A stretch of 56,341 nucleotides of DNA from Spirochaetota bacterium (GTDB taxonomy: Bacteria; Spirochaetota; UBA4802; UBA5550). The notes beneath the pieces are model-generated. The model saw nothing but the letters and a program-made list of their open reading frames with translations, made no database searches and had not been told where the DNA came from. The first letter of the stretch is position 1, and the number at the start of each line of letters is the position of its first letter. This document shows positions 1-7,755 of the stretch, in pieces. The position numbers and the translations under genes are program-made. Location: assembly GCA_017999915.1 (NCBI GenBank), contig JAGNKX010000025.1, forward strand, positions 1 through 56,341, given 5' to 3'.

Positions 1-97
1 AGTCGGTGAAGTATTGGATGTTTATCTCTGGGTGTTTGAGGTTGAATCGGTCTTTGGCGGTTAAGGGGGAAATGGACGAATTTGAGATTTTGTTAGG

Positions 98-793
98 TTG
101 GGGAATGATGGGGGTGAGTTCGCCGTGGGCGACGACTGGCAGTCCATCTATGGCTTTCGTGGCGCAGCCGTTGAATACATCCTGAACATGAGGCGTCATT
201 TCCCCGATGCCCGGATACACCGCCTCACGGTAAACTACCGATCACGGAAGGAGATCGTATCCCTCGCCAGCGGATTCATCAAACATAACAATCACCGCAC
301 CAGGAAGCGCCTTATATCGAGCCGCGGTAAGGGGGGGGTGGTCCGGTTTTACAGGGTCCTCGACTTTGACGGGGAAGCTGACGCCGTCAGGGAGATCATT
401 GCGGGCCATGCCCCGGACCGGACCCTGGCGGTCCTCTACCGCAACAACTGGCAGGGGAGGTTCTTGAAAGAGCGCCTCGGCGGGGAAGGGGCCGCCGGCG
501 TTTTTTTCATGACCATGCACGCGTCCAAGGGACTTGAGTTCGACAGGGTCGTCATCTCAGGGGTGTGCGATTCGGTGCTGCCGGACGGGGACAACGACAT
601 CGAGGAGGAGCGGAGGCTCCTCTTCGTCGCCTGCACCAGGGCCCGGGACGAGCTCCATGTCATCGTTCACGCCGACGACGAGGGAGGAGCGAGCCTCTTC
701 GGCAGGGAGCTGGGAATCGCCGTCGCTAATCCTCGTACTGCCCGTCCCAGAAGTTGTCCGAAAGCGAGAGCCTGTTCCCTTCCCATTGAATGA
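98..793 (+). CDS. UvrD/Rep-family DNA helicase, N-terminally truncated
   Basis: Only the C-terminal half of a superfamily 1A helicase is present. Residues 8-20 hold the GDDWQSIYGFRGA motif, followed by NYRSRKEI (motif IV), MHASKGLEFDRVVI (motif V) and LLFVACTRARDEL (motif VI). The Walker A loop and the DEFQD box that normally lie upstream are absent, so ATP hydrolysis is unlikely. A TGA at 83-85 closes the frame upstream; the given TTG start is only the first possible one. Bases 1-110 are poor in C and rich in G and T, unlike the coding part, so the 5' end may be a deletion junction, an assembly join or a frameshifted remainder. The last ~20 codons run antisense into the convergent crp-like gene and are probably not native. 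Most likely a pseudogene or fragment. Confidence 0.6.
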   Translation: MGNDGGEFAVGDDWQSIYGFRGAAVEYILNMRRHFPDARIHRLTVNYRSRKEIVSLASGFIKHNNHRTRKRLISSRGKGGVVRFYRVLDFDGEADAVREIIAGHAPDRTLAVLYRNNWQGRFLKERLGGEGAAGVFFMTMHASKGLEFDRVVISGVCDSVLPDGDNDIEEERRLLFVACTRARDELHVIVHADDEGGASLFGRELGIAVANPRTARPRSCPKARACSLPIE

Positions 794-1385
794 TGCGCCG
801 GCCGGCGAGTCGCTGGAGGAGCCGCGAGAAGGTCTCCGGTATGGTGCCGATGGCGGAGGCGAAGTCTTTTTTGGACAGGGTTATTTCATAGACCTGCTTC
901 TTGCCGTAATGGTCCGCCAGGAAGCGGAAGAAGCGCTCTTCGACGTCGTACGCGGCAAGGTATAGTATCCTGCCGGCGAGGTACCGCTGCTTCTTCATGA
1001 GCACGGATATGAAATCATCGCGGAACTCGGCGTTGCCGAGGAGAGTTTCAAAAGCTGACCGGTCCATCGAGAAGAGCACCGATTCGGAGAGGGCCGTGGC
1101 GCTGACGGGATAGCGGTCTTTCTCGAACAGTATCACCTCGGCGAAGATCTCTCCCGGCGACGGGAGTTTGACGGTGACCTCCCTGCCGTCCGGCGCGCTT
1201 TTGAAGAGACGCACGCTTCCCTCGACCATGATGAAAAAGGACGAACCCTTCTCGCCTTCCAGGAATATCATCGTGTTCTGCGGCACTTTCATGATCCTCC
1301 CCATGGAGGCGATCTTTTTCGCCGAGGCGTCGCTCATGCCGCTGAAGAGCTCAGATTCTTTTAGAAGCGATTCGATTTGTGCCAT
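726..1385 (-). CDS. Crp/Fnr-family transcriptional regulator
   Basis: A 219-residue cyclic-nucleotide-binding-fold regulator: an effector beta-barrel (about residues 20-120), a dimerisation helix, then a winged helix. The recognition helix reads IPETFSRLLQRL. The E-x-x-S-R pattern is the one FNR uses to read TTGA half-sites, not the RE..GR pattern of CRP. The protein contains no cysteine, so it cannot carry the FNR iron-sulfur cluster; a haem-based NO sensor of the DNR or HcpR kind is the natural alternative, but no haem ligand can be assigned by eye. ATG at 1385 is preferred because GGAGG lies 11 bases upstream; ATG at 1403 and TTG at 1421 are alternatives. It is the only Crp/Fnr protein in the window and a good candidate to bind the TTGAC-N4-GTCAA sites at 3491 and 13471. 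Confidence 0.88.
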   Translation of the reverse strand: MAQIESLLKESELFSGMSDASAKKIASMGRIMKVPQNTMIFLEGEKGSSFFIMVEGSVRLFKSAPDGREVTVKLPSPGEIFAEVILFEKDRYPVSATALSESVLFSMDRSAFETLLGNAEFRDDFISVLMKKQRYLAGRILYLAAYDVEERFFRFLADHYGKKQVYEITLSKKDFASAIGTIPETFSRLLQRLAGRRIIQWEGNRLSLSDNFWDGQYED

Positions 1386-1581
1386 TGTATATGGCGCCTC
1401 CATTAGATTGATAACTGACAAACGGAACCGGGAAAAAACGAGATGTCGGATTCGCCAATATCATACTATAGTAATAAAGCCCGACTCAAATATTAATTAT
1501 TGTTGAAAGAATATCGATTATATGTCAAGAGAATGTTTATCTTGAAGTCGCATGACGCATCAAATTGCTTAAGAGGCGGCC

Positions 1582-2151
1582 ATGGCTTATGAATTAATGA
1601 ATACCGCGGCGAAGCTTGATGTCAGCGGAGATGATATTGTTATCGAGGCGTCCGCCGGCAGCGATTTTTTCATTGATGGCGGTACCGGCGTCGCAAAGAC
1701 AAACGCCCCGTTCTATCACCGGGAGGTCCAGGGCGATTTCGTGCTGCGGTGCCGGGTGCAGCCGTTATTTCTTGAGACCTATGACGCGGGGTGTATCTGC
1801 GCCTATGAATCGCCTGACCGATGGATAAAGCTGGCCTTTGAGAGAACCGACCTGGGCTATGAATCCGTTGTGACCGTGGTAACGGATTCGACATCGGACG
1901 ATTGCAACGGCGAAAGGATCGAGGGAGAGAGCCTCTGGCTGCAGATAGTCCGAAAGGATAACATGTGGTGCCTTCACCACTCGTCGAACGGCCGTGACTG
2001 GAAGATGTCTCGGTATTTTTTCATGGAAATGGAAAAACAGATAAGGATAGGATTGGTCGCTCAATCACCGGTGGGCAAGGGATGCGTGGTGCATTTCTGG
2101 AACCCCGCCGTTGAGAAAGAGATATATGGCGATATTCGATCGGCCCGTTAA
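1582..2151 (+). CDS. DUF1349 family protein (concanavalin A-like fold)
   Basis: A 189-residue soluble protein without signal peptide. The order of segments is that of DUF1349 proteins, predicted beta-sandwiches of the concanavalin A-like class related to yeast Ree1: FHREVQGDF-type strand, DAGCICAYESPDRWIKLAFE, then SLWLQIVRKDNMWCLHHSSNGRDW and a final IGLVAQSPVGKGCVVHF. The biochemical role of the family is unknown; carbohydrate or ligand binding is only suggested by the fold. AAGAGGCGG precedes the ATG. It starts 196 bases from the divergent crp-like gene, so the two may share a promoter region, and ends 38 bases before the ridA-like gene. Confidence 0.75.
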   Translation: MAYELMNTAAKLDVSGDDIVIEASAGSDFFIDGGTGVAKTNAPFYHREVQGDFVLRCRVQPLFLETYDAGCICAYESPDRWIKLAFERTDLGYESVVTVVTDSTSDDCNGERIEGESLWLQIVRKDNMWCLHHSSNGRDWKMSRYFFMEMEKQIRIGLVAQSPVGKGCVVHFWNPAVEKEIYGDIRSAR

Positions 2152-2189
2152 TAGCTGAGATCTTGCCGATCATTCATGAGGAGATGACT

Positions 2190-2570
2190 ATGGATAGAAC
2201 TATTGTTAAGACCGATAAGGCGCCAGCGGCGGTCGCGGCGTATTCGCAGGCCGTCAAGGCCAACGGGTTTATCTTTGTTTCCGGGCAGCTTGGCCTGGAT
2301 CCCGGGTCCGGCACGCTGAGCGGCGGCGGCGCGGCGGCCCAGGCTGAGGCGGCGCTGCGAAACATCCGGGCTATCCTTGAGGCCGCGGGCAGCGACATGG
2401 CCAAGGTCGTGAAATGCACGGTACTCCTGGCCGATATCGCCGACTATCCCGAGGTTAACAGGGTCTATGCGACGTTTTTCACGAAGGATCCACCGGCAAG
2501 GGCCGCCTATGCCGTGGGAAATCTTCCCCTCGGCGCCCGTGTCGAGATCGAAGCGATAGCGCTTGCCTAG
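2190..2570 (+). CDS. ridA: RidA family reactive intermediate/imine deaminase
   Basis: A 126-residue YjgF/YER057c/UK114 protein, the usual length. RidA proteins hydrolyse 2-aminoacrylate and related enamines released by PLP enzymes. Visible family features are IFVSGQLGLDP near the start and the ligand-binding arginine in PARAAYAVGNLPLGARVEIEA near the end. ATG at 2190 is chosen because GAGGAG at 2178-2183 is correctly spaced; ATG at 2184 and TTG at 2163 are in frame but fit the ribosome binding site worse. It is followed after 13 bases by a PhzF-type gene, and the two probably form an operon. Confidence 0.92.
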   Translation: MDRTIVKTDKAPAAVAAYSQAVKANGFIFVSGQLGLDPGSGTLSGGGAAAQAEAALRNIRAILEAAGSDMAKVVKCTVLLADIADYPEVNRVYATFFTKDPPARAAYAVGNLPLGARVEIEAIALA

Positions 2571-2583
2571 GGGAGGCCGCGCC

Positions 2584-3474
2584 ATGAATGGGATACGGTT
2601 TTTCATGACCGATGTGTTCGGCGGCGAAAAATACTCCGGCAACCAGCTCGCGACCTTTCTTGACGGCGGGCGGCTGACGGAGCGGGAAATGCAGCGGATC
2701 GCGCGGGAGTTCAATTTTTCGGAAACCACCTTTGTCCTGTCGGATAAGAAAGAAAGCGGGGGATATGCCGTCAGGATATTCACTCCGGGAAAAGAGATCG
2801 ATTTCGCCGGTCATCCGACCCTCGGCACGGCCTACATTATCCGGCGACATCTGATCAGGGATCATGCGGATGCGGTTGTCCTCAATCTCAGGATCGGCCG
2901 GATACCGGTATCGTTTTCCGGAAGCGATGGTTCGGGACCCCTCTGGATGGATCAGGCGGAGCCCCGTTTCGGCAAGGTCTTCGATGCAGCGTCGACAGCA
3001 GAAATGCTGCGCCTTCCGGCGGATGCCATCGATGGACGCTTTCCGGTCCAGGAAGTTTCCACGGGCCTGCCCCACATGATAGTCCCCTTGCGTAATCTGG
3101 AAGCGTTGCAAGAGGCGTCGCCGGACAAAGAGCGATATTTCGCGATTATCAGGGACGTTCCGGCAAAATGCGTGTTGATATTCTGCCCCGAGGGACGTGA
3201 CGGGAGCCATGGCGTGAGCGTGCGCATGTTTGCCGATTACCTGGGAATTGCCGAGGATCCCGCCACGGGGAGCGGCAACGGCTGCCTGGCCGCGTACCTG
3301 TCCCATCATCGGTTTTTCGGATCGGACCGGGTTGATCTCAGGGCCGGGCAGGGCCATGAGATCGGCAGGCCGTCGCTTCTCATGCTGAAGGCCCATGAAA
3401 CCGATTCCGGCGGGACGGCGGTATCGGTCGGTGGCAATGTGATCCCCATATCTGAAGGCACCTGGTACCTATGA
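2584..3474 (+). CDS. PhzF-family isomerase/epimerase-like protein
   Basis: A 296-residue member of the PhzF family, whose relatives share the diaminopimelate epimerase fold. The N-terminal GNQLA, the FNFSETTF segment with the expected catalytic glutamate (E47), FTPGKEIDFAGHPTLG and the C-terminal EDPATGSGNGCLAAYL glycine-rich stretch are all present. The length matches the family. PhzF itself isomerises a phenazine precursor, but no phenazine genes are here, so the substrate is unknown. ATG at 2584 has GGGGAGG nine bases upstream; the TTG at 2563 lies inside ridA. Co-transcription with ridA is likely from the short gap. Confidence 0.88.
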   Translation: MNGIRFFMTDVFGGEKYSGNQLATFLDGGRLTEREMQRIAREFNFSETTFVLSDKKESGGYAVRIFTPGKEIDFAGHPTLGTAYIIRRHLIRDHADAVVLNLRIGRIPVSFSGSDGSGPLWMDQAEPRFGKVFDAASTAEMLRLPADAIDGRFPVQEVSTGLPHMIVPLRNLEALQEASPDKERYFAIIRDVPAKCVLIFCPEGRDGSHGVSVRMFADYLGIAEDPATGSGNGCLAAYLSHHRFFGSDRVDLRAGQGHEIGRPSLLMLKAHETDSGGTAVSVGGNVIPISEGTWYL

Positions 3475-3490
3475 GAAATCGTTTTCTCTC

Positions 3491-3532
3491 TTGACCTGGG
3501 TCAATGATGTCGGTATCATTATCGTGTATCAT
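3491..3532 (+). promoter_or_regulatory. FNR/HcpR-type operator with class II promoter spacing
   Basis: A perfect palindrome TTGAC-CTGG-GTCAA lies at 3491-3504. A -10-like TATCAT follows at 3527-3532, which puts the operator centre about 41.5 bases before the expected start site near 3539. That is the classical position for activation by a Crp/Fnr protein. The arrangement is repeated base for base in spacing at 13471-13512. It precedes the hemerythrin-PAS gene at 3595. Confidence 0.72.
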
Positions 3533-3594
3533 GTAAAACATAACGGGCTGCTACTCGCTCTGAGAGGGGTACGGCCCCAGGAGGGGAGTAAATC

Positions 3595-4830
3595 ATGAGT
3601 GAAATCATCAATAACGCTGAGCAAAAACGGAGGACCCTGAAGGAGCTCATCCTCAAGCTCCACCGGGGGGAAAATCCGGAGCAGGTGAAGGCGGAGTTGC
3701 GGCAGGCCCTTGGCAAGATCCCCTACGATGACGTCGTGCGGGTCGAGCAGGAGCTGATTGCCGAGGGGCTTCCCCAGGAGGATGTGGTGAAGCTCTGCGA
3801 TGTCCACACTGCGGTGCTGGACGGAAGCATCGACCAGTCCGGTGCGAAGACCGTGCTGCCGGGACACCCGGTCCATACCTTCAAGGAGGAGAACCGGGCC
3901 CTCGAAAGAGAAATCGCGGAACTGGAGAAATTCTATCACGGCGCCCCGGGCGGCGCCGATCATGAACCCACCCAGGACATTTACTACGCCATCATCCAGC
4001 ATTTCAACAGGCTCATGGACGTGGATAAGCATTACAAGCGCAAGGAGAACCTGGTGTTTCCCTTCCTGGAAAAGCACGGGATCACGGGGCCGCCGGCGGT
4101 CATGTGGGCCAAGCATGACGAGGCGCGGGGGCTGATGAAAAAGGCGTTGCAGGTGCTTCATGCCGGGCTCGGGAACAAAACCGAAATACGCTGGCTCATG
4201 CCGGAGCTGCAGGCCGCGACACAAGCCATCACGGACATGATCGTCAAGGAGGACAACATCCTCTTCCCCATGTGCCTGGATTCCCTCACCGAGGCGGAGT
4301 GGTACGACGTGTACCGCCAGGGTCCCGAGATCGGGTATTGCCTGTTCAACCCTGTGGACCAATGGAGGCCGGCAGGGGTTGCGGCCGATGATTCCGGTTC
4401 CCCGGCAGGGGAGAGCGCCGGCGGAAGGATAATCCTGCCCACGGGCAGCCTGTCGGTCAGGGAGCTCGCCGCGCTTCTCGACACGGTCCCGGTGGACATC
4501 ACCTTCGTCGACGCGGACGACACCGTCCGCTACTTTTCCCAGGGGAAGGACCGGATATTCACCAGGAGCAAGGCCATTATCGGCCGCAAGGTACAGCAGT
4601 GCCATCCGCCGGCGAGCGTCGCCACGGTGCAGAAGATCATCGACGATTTCCGCGCCGGCCGGCAGGAGAGCGCCTCCTTCTGGATAACCCACAAGGGGCG
4701 TTTCATCCTCATCGAATACTTCGCCATGCGCGACGAGCAGGGGACCTACCTGGGAACCATGGAGGTGTCCCAGGACCTGACGGACAAGAAGAAGCTCGAG
4801 GGGGAGCAGCGTTTGTTAAGTTATAAGTAG
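3595..4830 (+). CDS. DUF438 - hemerythrin (HHE) - PAS protein
   Basis: A 411-residue soluble protein with three domains: DUF438 (about residues 10-85), a hemerythrin-like HHE bundle (about 90-245) and a PAS domain (about 290-400). Candidate di-iron ligands are H91/H94 in GHPVH, H146 and E151 in DKHYKRKENLVFP, H174 in KHDE and E219 in KEDNILFP. Proteins of this layout are common in anaerobes and often lie in NO or oxygen-stress regulons; they are thought to sense or scavenge O2 or NO. The PAS domain contains a CHPP motif, a possible haem or ligand contact (inference). GGAGGGGAG precedes the ATG. The upstream FNR-type operator links it to the nitrite/NO genes further right. Confidence 0.88.
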   Translation: MSEIINNAEQKRRTLKELILKLHRGENPEQVKAELRQALGKIPYDDVVRVEQELIAEGLPQEDVVKLCDVHTAVLDGSIDQSGAKTVLPGHPVHTFKEENRALEREIAELEKFYHGAPGGADHEPTQDIYYAIIQHFNRLMDVDKHYKRKENLVFPFLEKHGITGPPAVMWAKHDEARGLMKKALQVLHAGLGNKTEIRWLMPELQAATQAITDMIVKEDNILFPMCLDSLTEAEWYDVYRQGPEIGYCLFNPVDQWRPAGVAADDSGSPAGESAGGRIILPTGSLSVRELAALLDTVPVDITFVDADDTVRYFSQGKDRIFTRSKAIIGRKVQQCHPPASVATVQKIIDDFRAGRQESASFWITHKGRFILIEYFAMRDEQGTYLGTMEVSQDLTDKKKLEGEQRLLSYK

Positions 4831-4831
4831 C

Positions 4832-4849
4832 GGCACGGCACGCCGTGTC
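4832..4849. repeat. REP-like GC palindrome
   Basis: GGCACGGC-AC-GCCGTGTC lies just after the stop of the hemerythrin-PAS gene. It has the same design (GC stem around a GGYAYGCC core) as palindromes at 12674, 28954 and 39719. It may act as a transcript 3' end, but there is no T-run. Confidence 0.5.
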
Positions 4850-4941
4850 GCGATAGGCACGCCGTACTGCTGCAGGCAATCGTGCCCTGGGAGCCGCGAA
4901 CAGCCCCGGTAATGATATTATATAATACAAGGAGTATATCC

Positions 4942-5277
4942 ATGAAAGATAATCCGGCAAGTGAATACACAAAAGAAGGCCTGGCCCTTGACGGTCTTGT
5001 AGCATACCAGGACGGTTCCGTGGTGAGCCGCACCGTGATAAACAATCCCTCCGGCACAGTCACCCTCTTCGCCTTTGACAGTGGCCAGAGCCTTTCGGAG
5101 CACACGGCCCCCTTCGACGCCCTCGTCCATATCCTTGACGGGAAGGCGGAAATAACCATATCCGGGAAGCCCCATCTGCTGACGAAGGGGGAGATGATCA
5201 TCATGCCCGCGAACCAGCCCCATGGCCTGAAGGCCCTTGATAAGTTCAAGATGATGCTGGTTATGATAAAGGGGTAG
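4942..5277 (+). CDS. Cupin-domain protein
   Basis: A 111-residue single cupin barrel. Cupin motif 1 is seen as SEHTAPFDALVHILDGKAEITISG and motif 2 as GEMIIMPANQPHGLKA, giving metal-ligand candidates H54 and E-less motif 1 plus H94. Small cupins of this kind bind a metal or a small ligand; the function is not predictable. ATG at 4942 has AAGGAG seven bases upstream; the longer frame from TTG 4882 lacks a binding site. A TATATAAT-like -10 box precedes it, so it probably has its own promoter. A strong terminator follows at 5328. Confidence 0.85.
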   Translation: MKDNPASEYTKEGLALDGLVAYQDGSVVSRTVINNPSGTVTLFAFDSGQSLSEHTAPFDALVHILDGKAEITISGKPHLLTKGEMIIMPANQPHGLKALDKFKMMLVMIKG

Positions 5278-5327
5278 GATTGAATTGGCGCCGGAATCCG
5301 CCGGTTTCAGGAACCACCCCCCCCACC

Positions 5328-5365
5328 GCGAAGGGAATGATGGAGATGTCATTCCCTTCGCTTTT
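5328..5365 (+). terminator. Rho-independent terminator after the cupin gene
   Basis: A 13-base stem GCGAAGGGAATGA / TCATTCCCTTCGC with an eight-base loop is followed by TTTT. Confidence 0.82.
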
Positions 5366-5683
5366 ACATTCCCCGTGGCCATGGCGCTTTTTTATCAAGA
5401 ATAATACTCAATCTTCCGAACATGGTTATGGGTGACATTTGATTGTACTTCTTGCGGTTATTTTTTCTGTTATTATTCATCAAAGGGAGGCTGGATTGCT
5501 TCTCTGATTTATCAATGTAACCCACGCCCTGCCGGCGAGATGTCAGGCTCTGCCGGTAGTCTATGATGGGGGTGTGCCTCTGGACCCCGAATCATTGACG
5601 GGGAAGCTTATTGCATCCTTCGAATAGCACATAAAGGGAAGAAATTCCTTGAAAGTGATATTATATAATGGGGAAGAGGCACT
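5366..5683. other. Intergenic stretch without a supported gene
   Basis: Between the cupin terminator and the histone-like gene I see no convincing frame. A TGATATTATATAAT sequence at 5656-5669 is identical to one at 4913-4926 upstream of the cupin gene and is a likely -10 region; GGGGAAGAGG before 5684 is the ribosome binding site. Confidence 0.4.
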
Positions 5684-5989
5684 ATGAAGAAAAAAGCGAA
5701 ATCAGTAAAAAAGGCAAAGGCTAAGAAGAAAGCAGCGAAAAAGCCGAAGGCAGCTTTGAAGAAGGTCAGAAAAACCGCTAAAAAAGCTGTTAAGAAAAAA
5801 GTAATTAAGAAAAAAGCTGTCAAGAAAGCTGTTAAAAAGGCCGGCGGGAAAGCCGTCGGGAAAACCGTAAAAAAGAAAACAGCGCGAAAAGCGGTCAAGG
5901 GAAAGCCCGCAGCCGCAGCAACAAAAGTTTCCAAATTACCGATGACTGATAAGATCCTTGCGTATATCAGGAAAATTGACGGCAGATAA
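5684..5989 (+). CDS. Histone H1-like lysine/alanine-rich protein
   Basis: A 101-residue, extremely basic protein. Residues 1-75 are almost wholly K, A, V and R arranged in KKA(V)KK-type repeats, like the tails of eukaryotic histone H1, chlamydial Hc1/Hc2 and pseudomonad AlgP. The last 20 residues (LPMTDKILAYIRKIDGR) form a short non-repetitive module. No signal peptide. Such proteins bind DNA electrostatically and compact the nucleoid, so nucleoid association is the most likely role, though it is inferred from composition. A good ribosome binding site and a -10-like TATAAT precede it. Low-complexity composition makes homology assignment uncertain. Confidence 0.8.
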   Translation: MKKKAKSVKKAKAKKKAAKKPKAALKKVRKTAKKAVKKKVIKKKAVKKAVKKAGGKAVGKTVKKKTARKAVKGKPAAAATKVSKLPMTDKILAYIRKIDGR

Positions 5990-6013
5990 AGAGCGGGATA
6001 CGCGTTTATTGAG

Positions 6014-6046
6014 GGGAGGGTGCTCCGCCGCGGGCGTCACCCTCCC
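6014..6046 (+). terminator. Hairpin downstream of the histone-like gene
   Basis: GGGAGGGTG pairs with CACCCTCCC across a 15-base loop that can fold further. There is no clear T-run, so termination activity is uncertain. Confidence 0.45.
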
Positions 6047-6125
6047 GTAGCAATACGTTCTGTTCTTGCCCCTGCATCGGCGGGATGGAATGTACGTACA
6101 GTAGCGGTTTTACGGGCCTTGACAT

Positions 6126-6680
6126 TCACCGCAGGTGATGCTGCCAGTAGGTCCTGTATCGTTCCATCCACTCCTCCCCTGACCGGGCATGGAAGTCGTC
6201 ACGGACCTTTTTCTCCAGTTTTTTCTGCGCCCTTATCACCGTGGCGCTGATCATCGGGCTTTCGATGTTTTCGTCCTCCCCAACCCCCATGGTCCGCATC
6301 AGTTTTTCTATTTTACCGCCAAAGAGCCGGAAGAAGGTGTCGTCGAGGGAATTCATGAAACAGATGCCGGCGGGCATGTTCTTTGATAAGACATGCGCCT
6401 CCCTTGAGTAAAGGGGATAGTGCTCCAGGAAAACCGCAATCTTGTTGTTGAGATCGTAGAGCCCCAGTGAATCGGCCATTCGTATCGGTATGTTAATGTG
6501 ATTCTCTTCAAAACAGCGGTTGAAGATCAATTGTGTCTCCTCAAACCATGCAACGCATAGGTCTGTTTTGTTTTTTGCCAGGTAGTCAGCGGCGCCTTTG
6601 AGTTTTGCCGCCCTGTTAAGCCAGACGAGATCGATTCGCGGGATGGCTGCATCCCTATTGAAAAGGTCCATTATGCCCAT
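6126..6680 (-). CDS. SecA helical-scaffold-like stand-alone protein
   Basis: A 184-residue soluble protein. Its C-terminal half (FMNSLDDTFFRLFGG, KLMRTMGVGEDENIESPMIS, RAQKKLEKKVRDDF) closely follows the helical scaffold segment of SecA, where the usual text is YLSLEDDLMRLFG ... LM.RLG...EPIEH.M...AI..AQKKVE. No ATPase motor, preprotein cross-linking domain or zinc tail is present. The N-terminal half (about 1-95) is not recognised. It might bind SecYEG, SecA or substrate as a decoy, or be a degenerate relic; both are speculation. GAGGG precedes the start. It is convergent with the histone-like gene. Confidence 0.72.
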   Translation of the reverse strand: MGIMDLFNRDAAIPRIDLVWLNRAAKLKGAADYLAKNKTDLCVAWFEETQLIFNRCFEENHINIPIRMADSLGLYDLNNKIAVFLEHYPLYSREAHVLSKNMPAGICFMNSLDDTFFRLFGGKIEKLMRTMGVGEDENIESPMISATVIRAQKKLEKKVRDDFHARSGEEWMERYRTYWQHHLR

Positions 6681-7033
6681 GGGTCATTACCCTCCCTGTC
6701 GGTTGATTTCATTTTAAGTTTTTCAAGTAAAGGGTATCATGCATTCCATGAGCTGTCAAACAGATCATGTCTATGTGACTTAGATAATGAAGATCGTTAT
6801 GGTAACCATGGGCCCCGGCCTGTTCTCGTTCAATCATCGATGGCATGGACCCGTTTCTAATCAGCCTCGGTGTGATTTGTCGGATGAGTACGGAATATAG
6901 GGATTTTTGATTATTGATATGATGCTGCTTCGACAGGATACAGAAACCGGCGCTCAGCCTGAGCCGGGCGCCGGTATGGTCTGCGCAATGATATTCGTTT
7001 TACCCGTGAAAAATGATGCTGATAAACCGTGCG
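6681..7033. other. Intergenic stretch: promoter of the SecA-like gene and terminator of the OmpA-like gene
   Basis: Apart from the hairpin at 6946-6975 I see no gene or repeat here. The part next to 6681 is AT-rich and should hold the promoter of the leftward SecA-like gene. Confidence 0.4.
6946..6975 (-). terminator. Terminator of the OmpA-like gene
   Basis: On the minus strand ACCGGCGCCCGGCTC pairs with GAGCGCCGGT, followed by TTCTGT. It lies 59 bases beyond the stop codon of the leftward gene. Confidence 0.65.
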
Positions 7034-7504
7034 TTACTTCGGAACGACCCTGAAGGAAACGCGGCGCTGGCAGTCGCCCATCTTGCCGCATTTACCGCTC
7101 ATCATCGTCCCGGCTACGCCTTTCTGTGTTAGCTTGGGGTCCCTGACGCCTTTCTCTTTGAGCCTGTCAAATACCATCTTGGCCCTGGCTGCGCTCAGGT
7201 TGTAATTCTGGGGCGCGGTTATCCCGCCCTCGGCATCGGAATGGCCGGTCACCTGGAGGACCCAGCCCCCGGGCACCTTGGGGAGAACTTCCTTCACGAC
7301 CGGGATGGCAATGGTGAGCTTGAAGTCCCAGGTCGCGTTTGATGAATCCTTACCTGAGGGGAATCCCGTAATGGTAACCGTTGAAAGCGATTTGTTAAGC
7401 TCGTCCACGGTCTTGTTGCCCGTCGGTTTGATGTTTTCCCCTCCGCAGGAAGCCAGGGCGATTGCTGCTGATACGGTAATACATAAAAGGAATGCTTTTT
7501 TCAT
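7034..7504 (-). CDS. OmpA-like peptidoglycan-binding lipoprotein
   Basis: A 156-residue exported lipoprotein. The first 20 residues form a lipoprotein signal ending in ALASC, with Cys20 as the lipidated residue. The C-terminal two thirds is an OmpA-like domain with the expected VTGHSDAEGG, NYNLSAARAKMVFDRL and final RRVSFRV segments, which bind diaminopimelate in peptidoglycan. It should tether the outer membrane to the wall, like Pal. The domain contains two cysteines (GKCGKMGDC) that may form a disulfide. The start at 7504 is chosen for the signal peptide and the AAAGGAGT site; the frame extends upstream to 7585 without support. No Tol genes are nearby, so I do not call it Pal. Confidence 0.88.
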   Translation of the reverse strand: MKKAFLLCITVSAAIALASCGGENIKPTGNKTVDELNKSLSTVTITGFPSGKDSSNATWDFKLTIAIPVVKEVLPKVPGGWVLQVTGHSDAEGGITAPQNYNLSAARAKMVFDRLKEKGVRDPKLTQKGVAGTMMSGKCGKMGDCQRRVSFRVVPK

Positions 7505-7755
7505 GGTAGTTACTCCTTTTAATAAAATATTATAGGGGCATTTTATCGTTCCCAATCTGATTGGATTGAAAAACGAGTATAACAAACATACCCTGTTTTA
7601 GCCGTAATGTCAATGAATTTACAGTGAAATATTTGCCTGTTAAGAATCACGCTGAAGTGCGGGCCGGATAGTTCTTGACTAATTCATTTGCTCGACTATT
7701 CTCCAAAATTGCGGAAGACAATCGTCGTTAAAATCCAATTAGGAGATACACGGGG

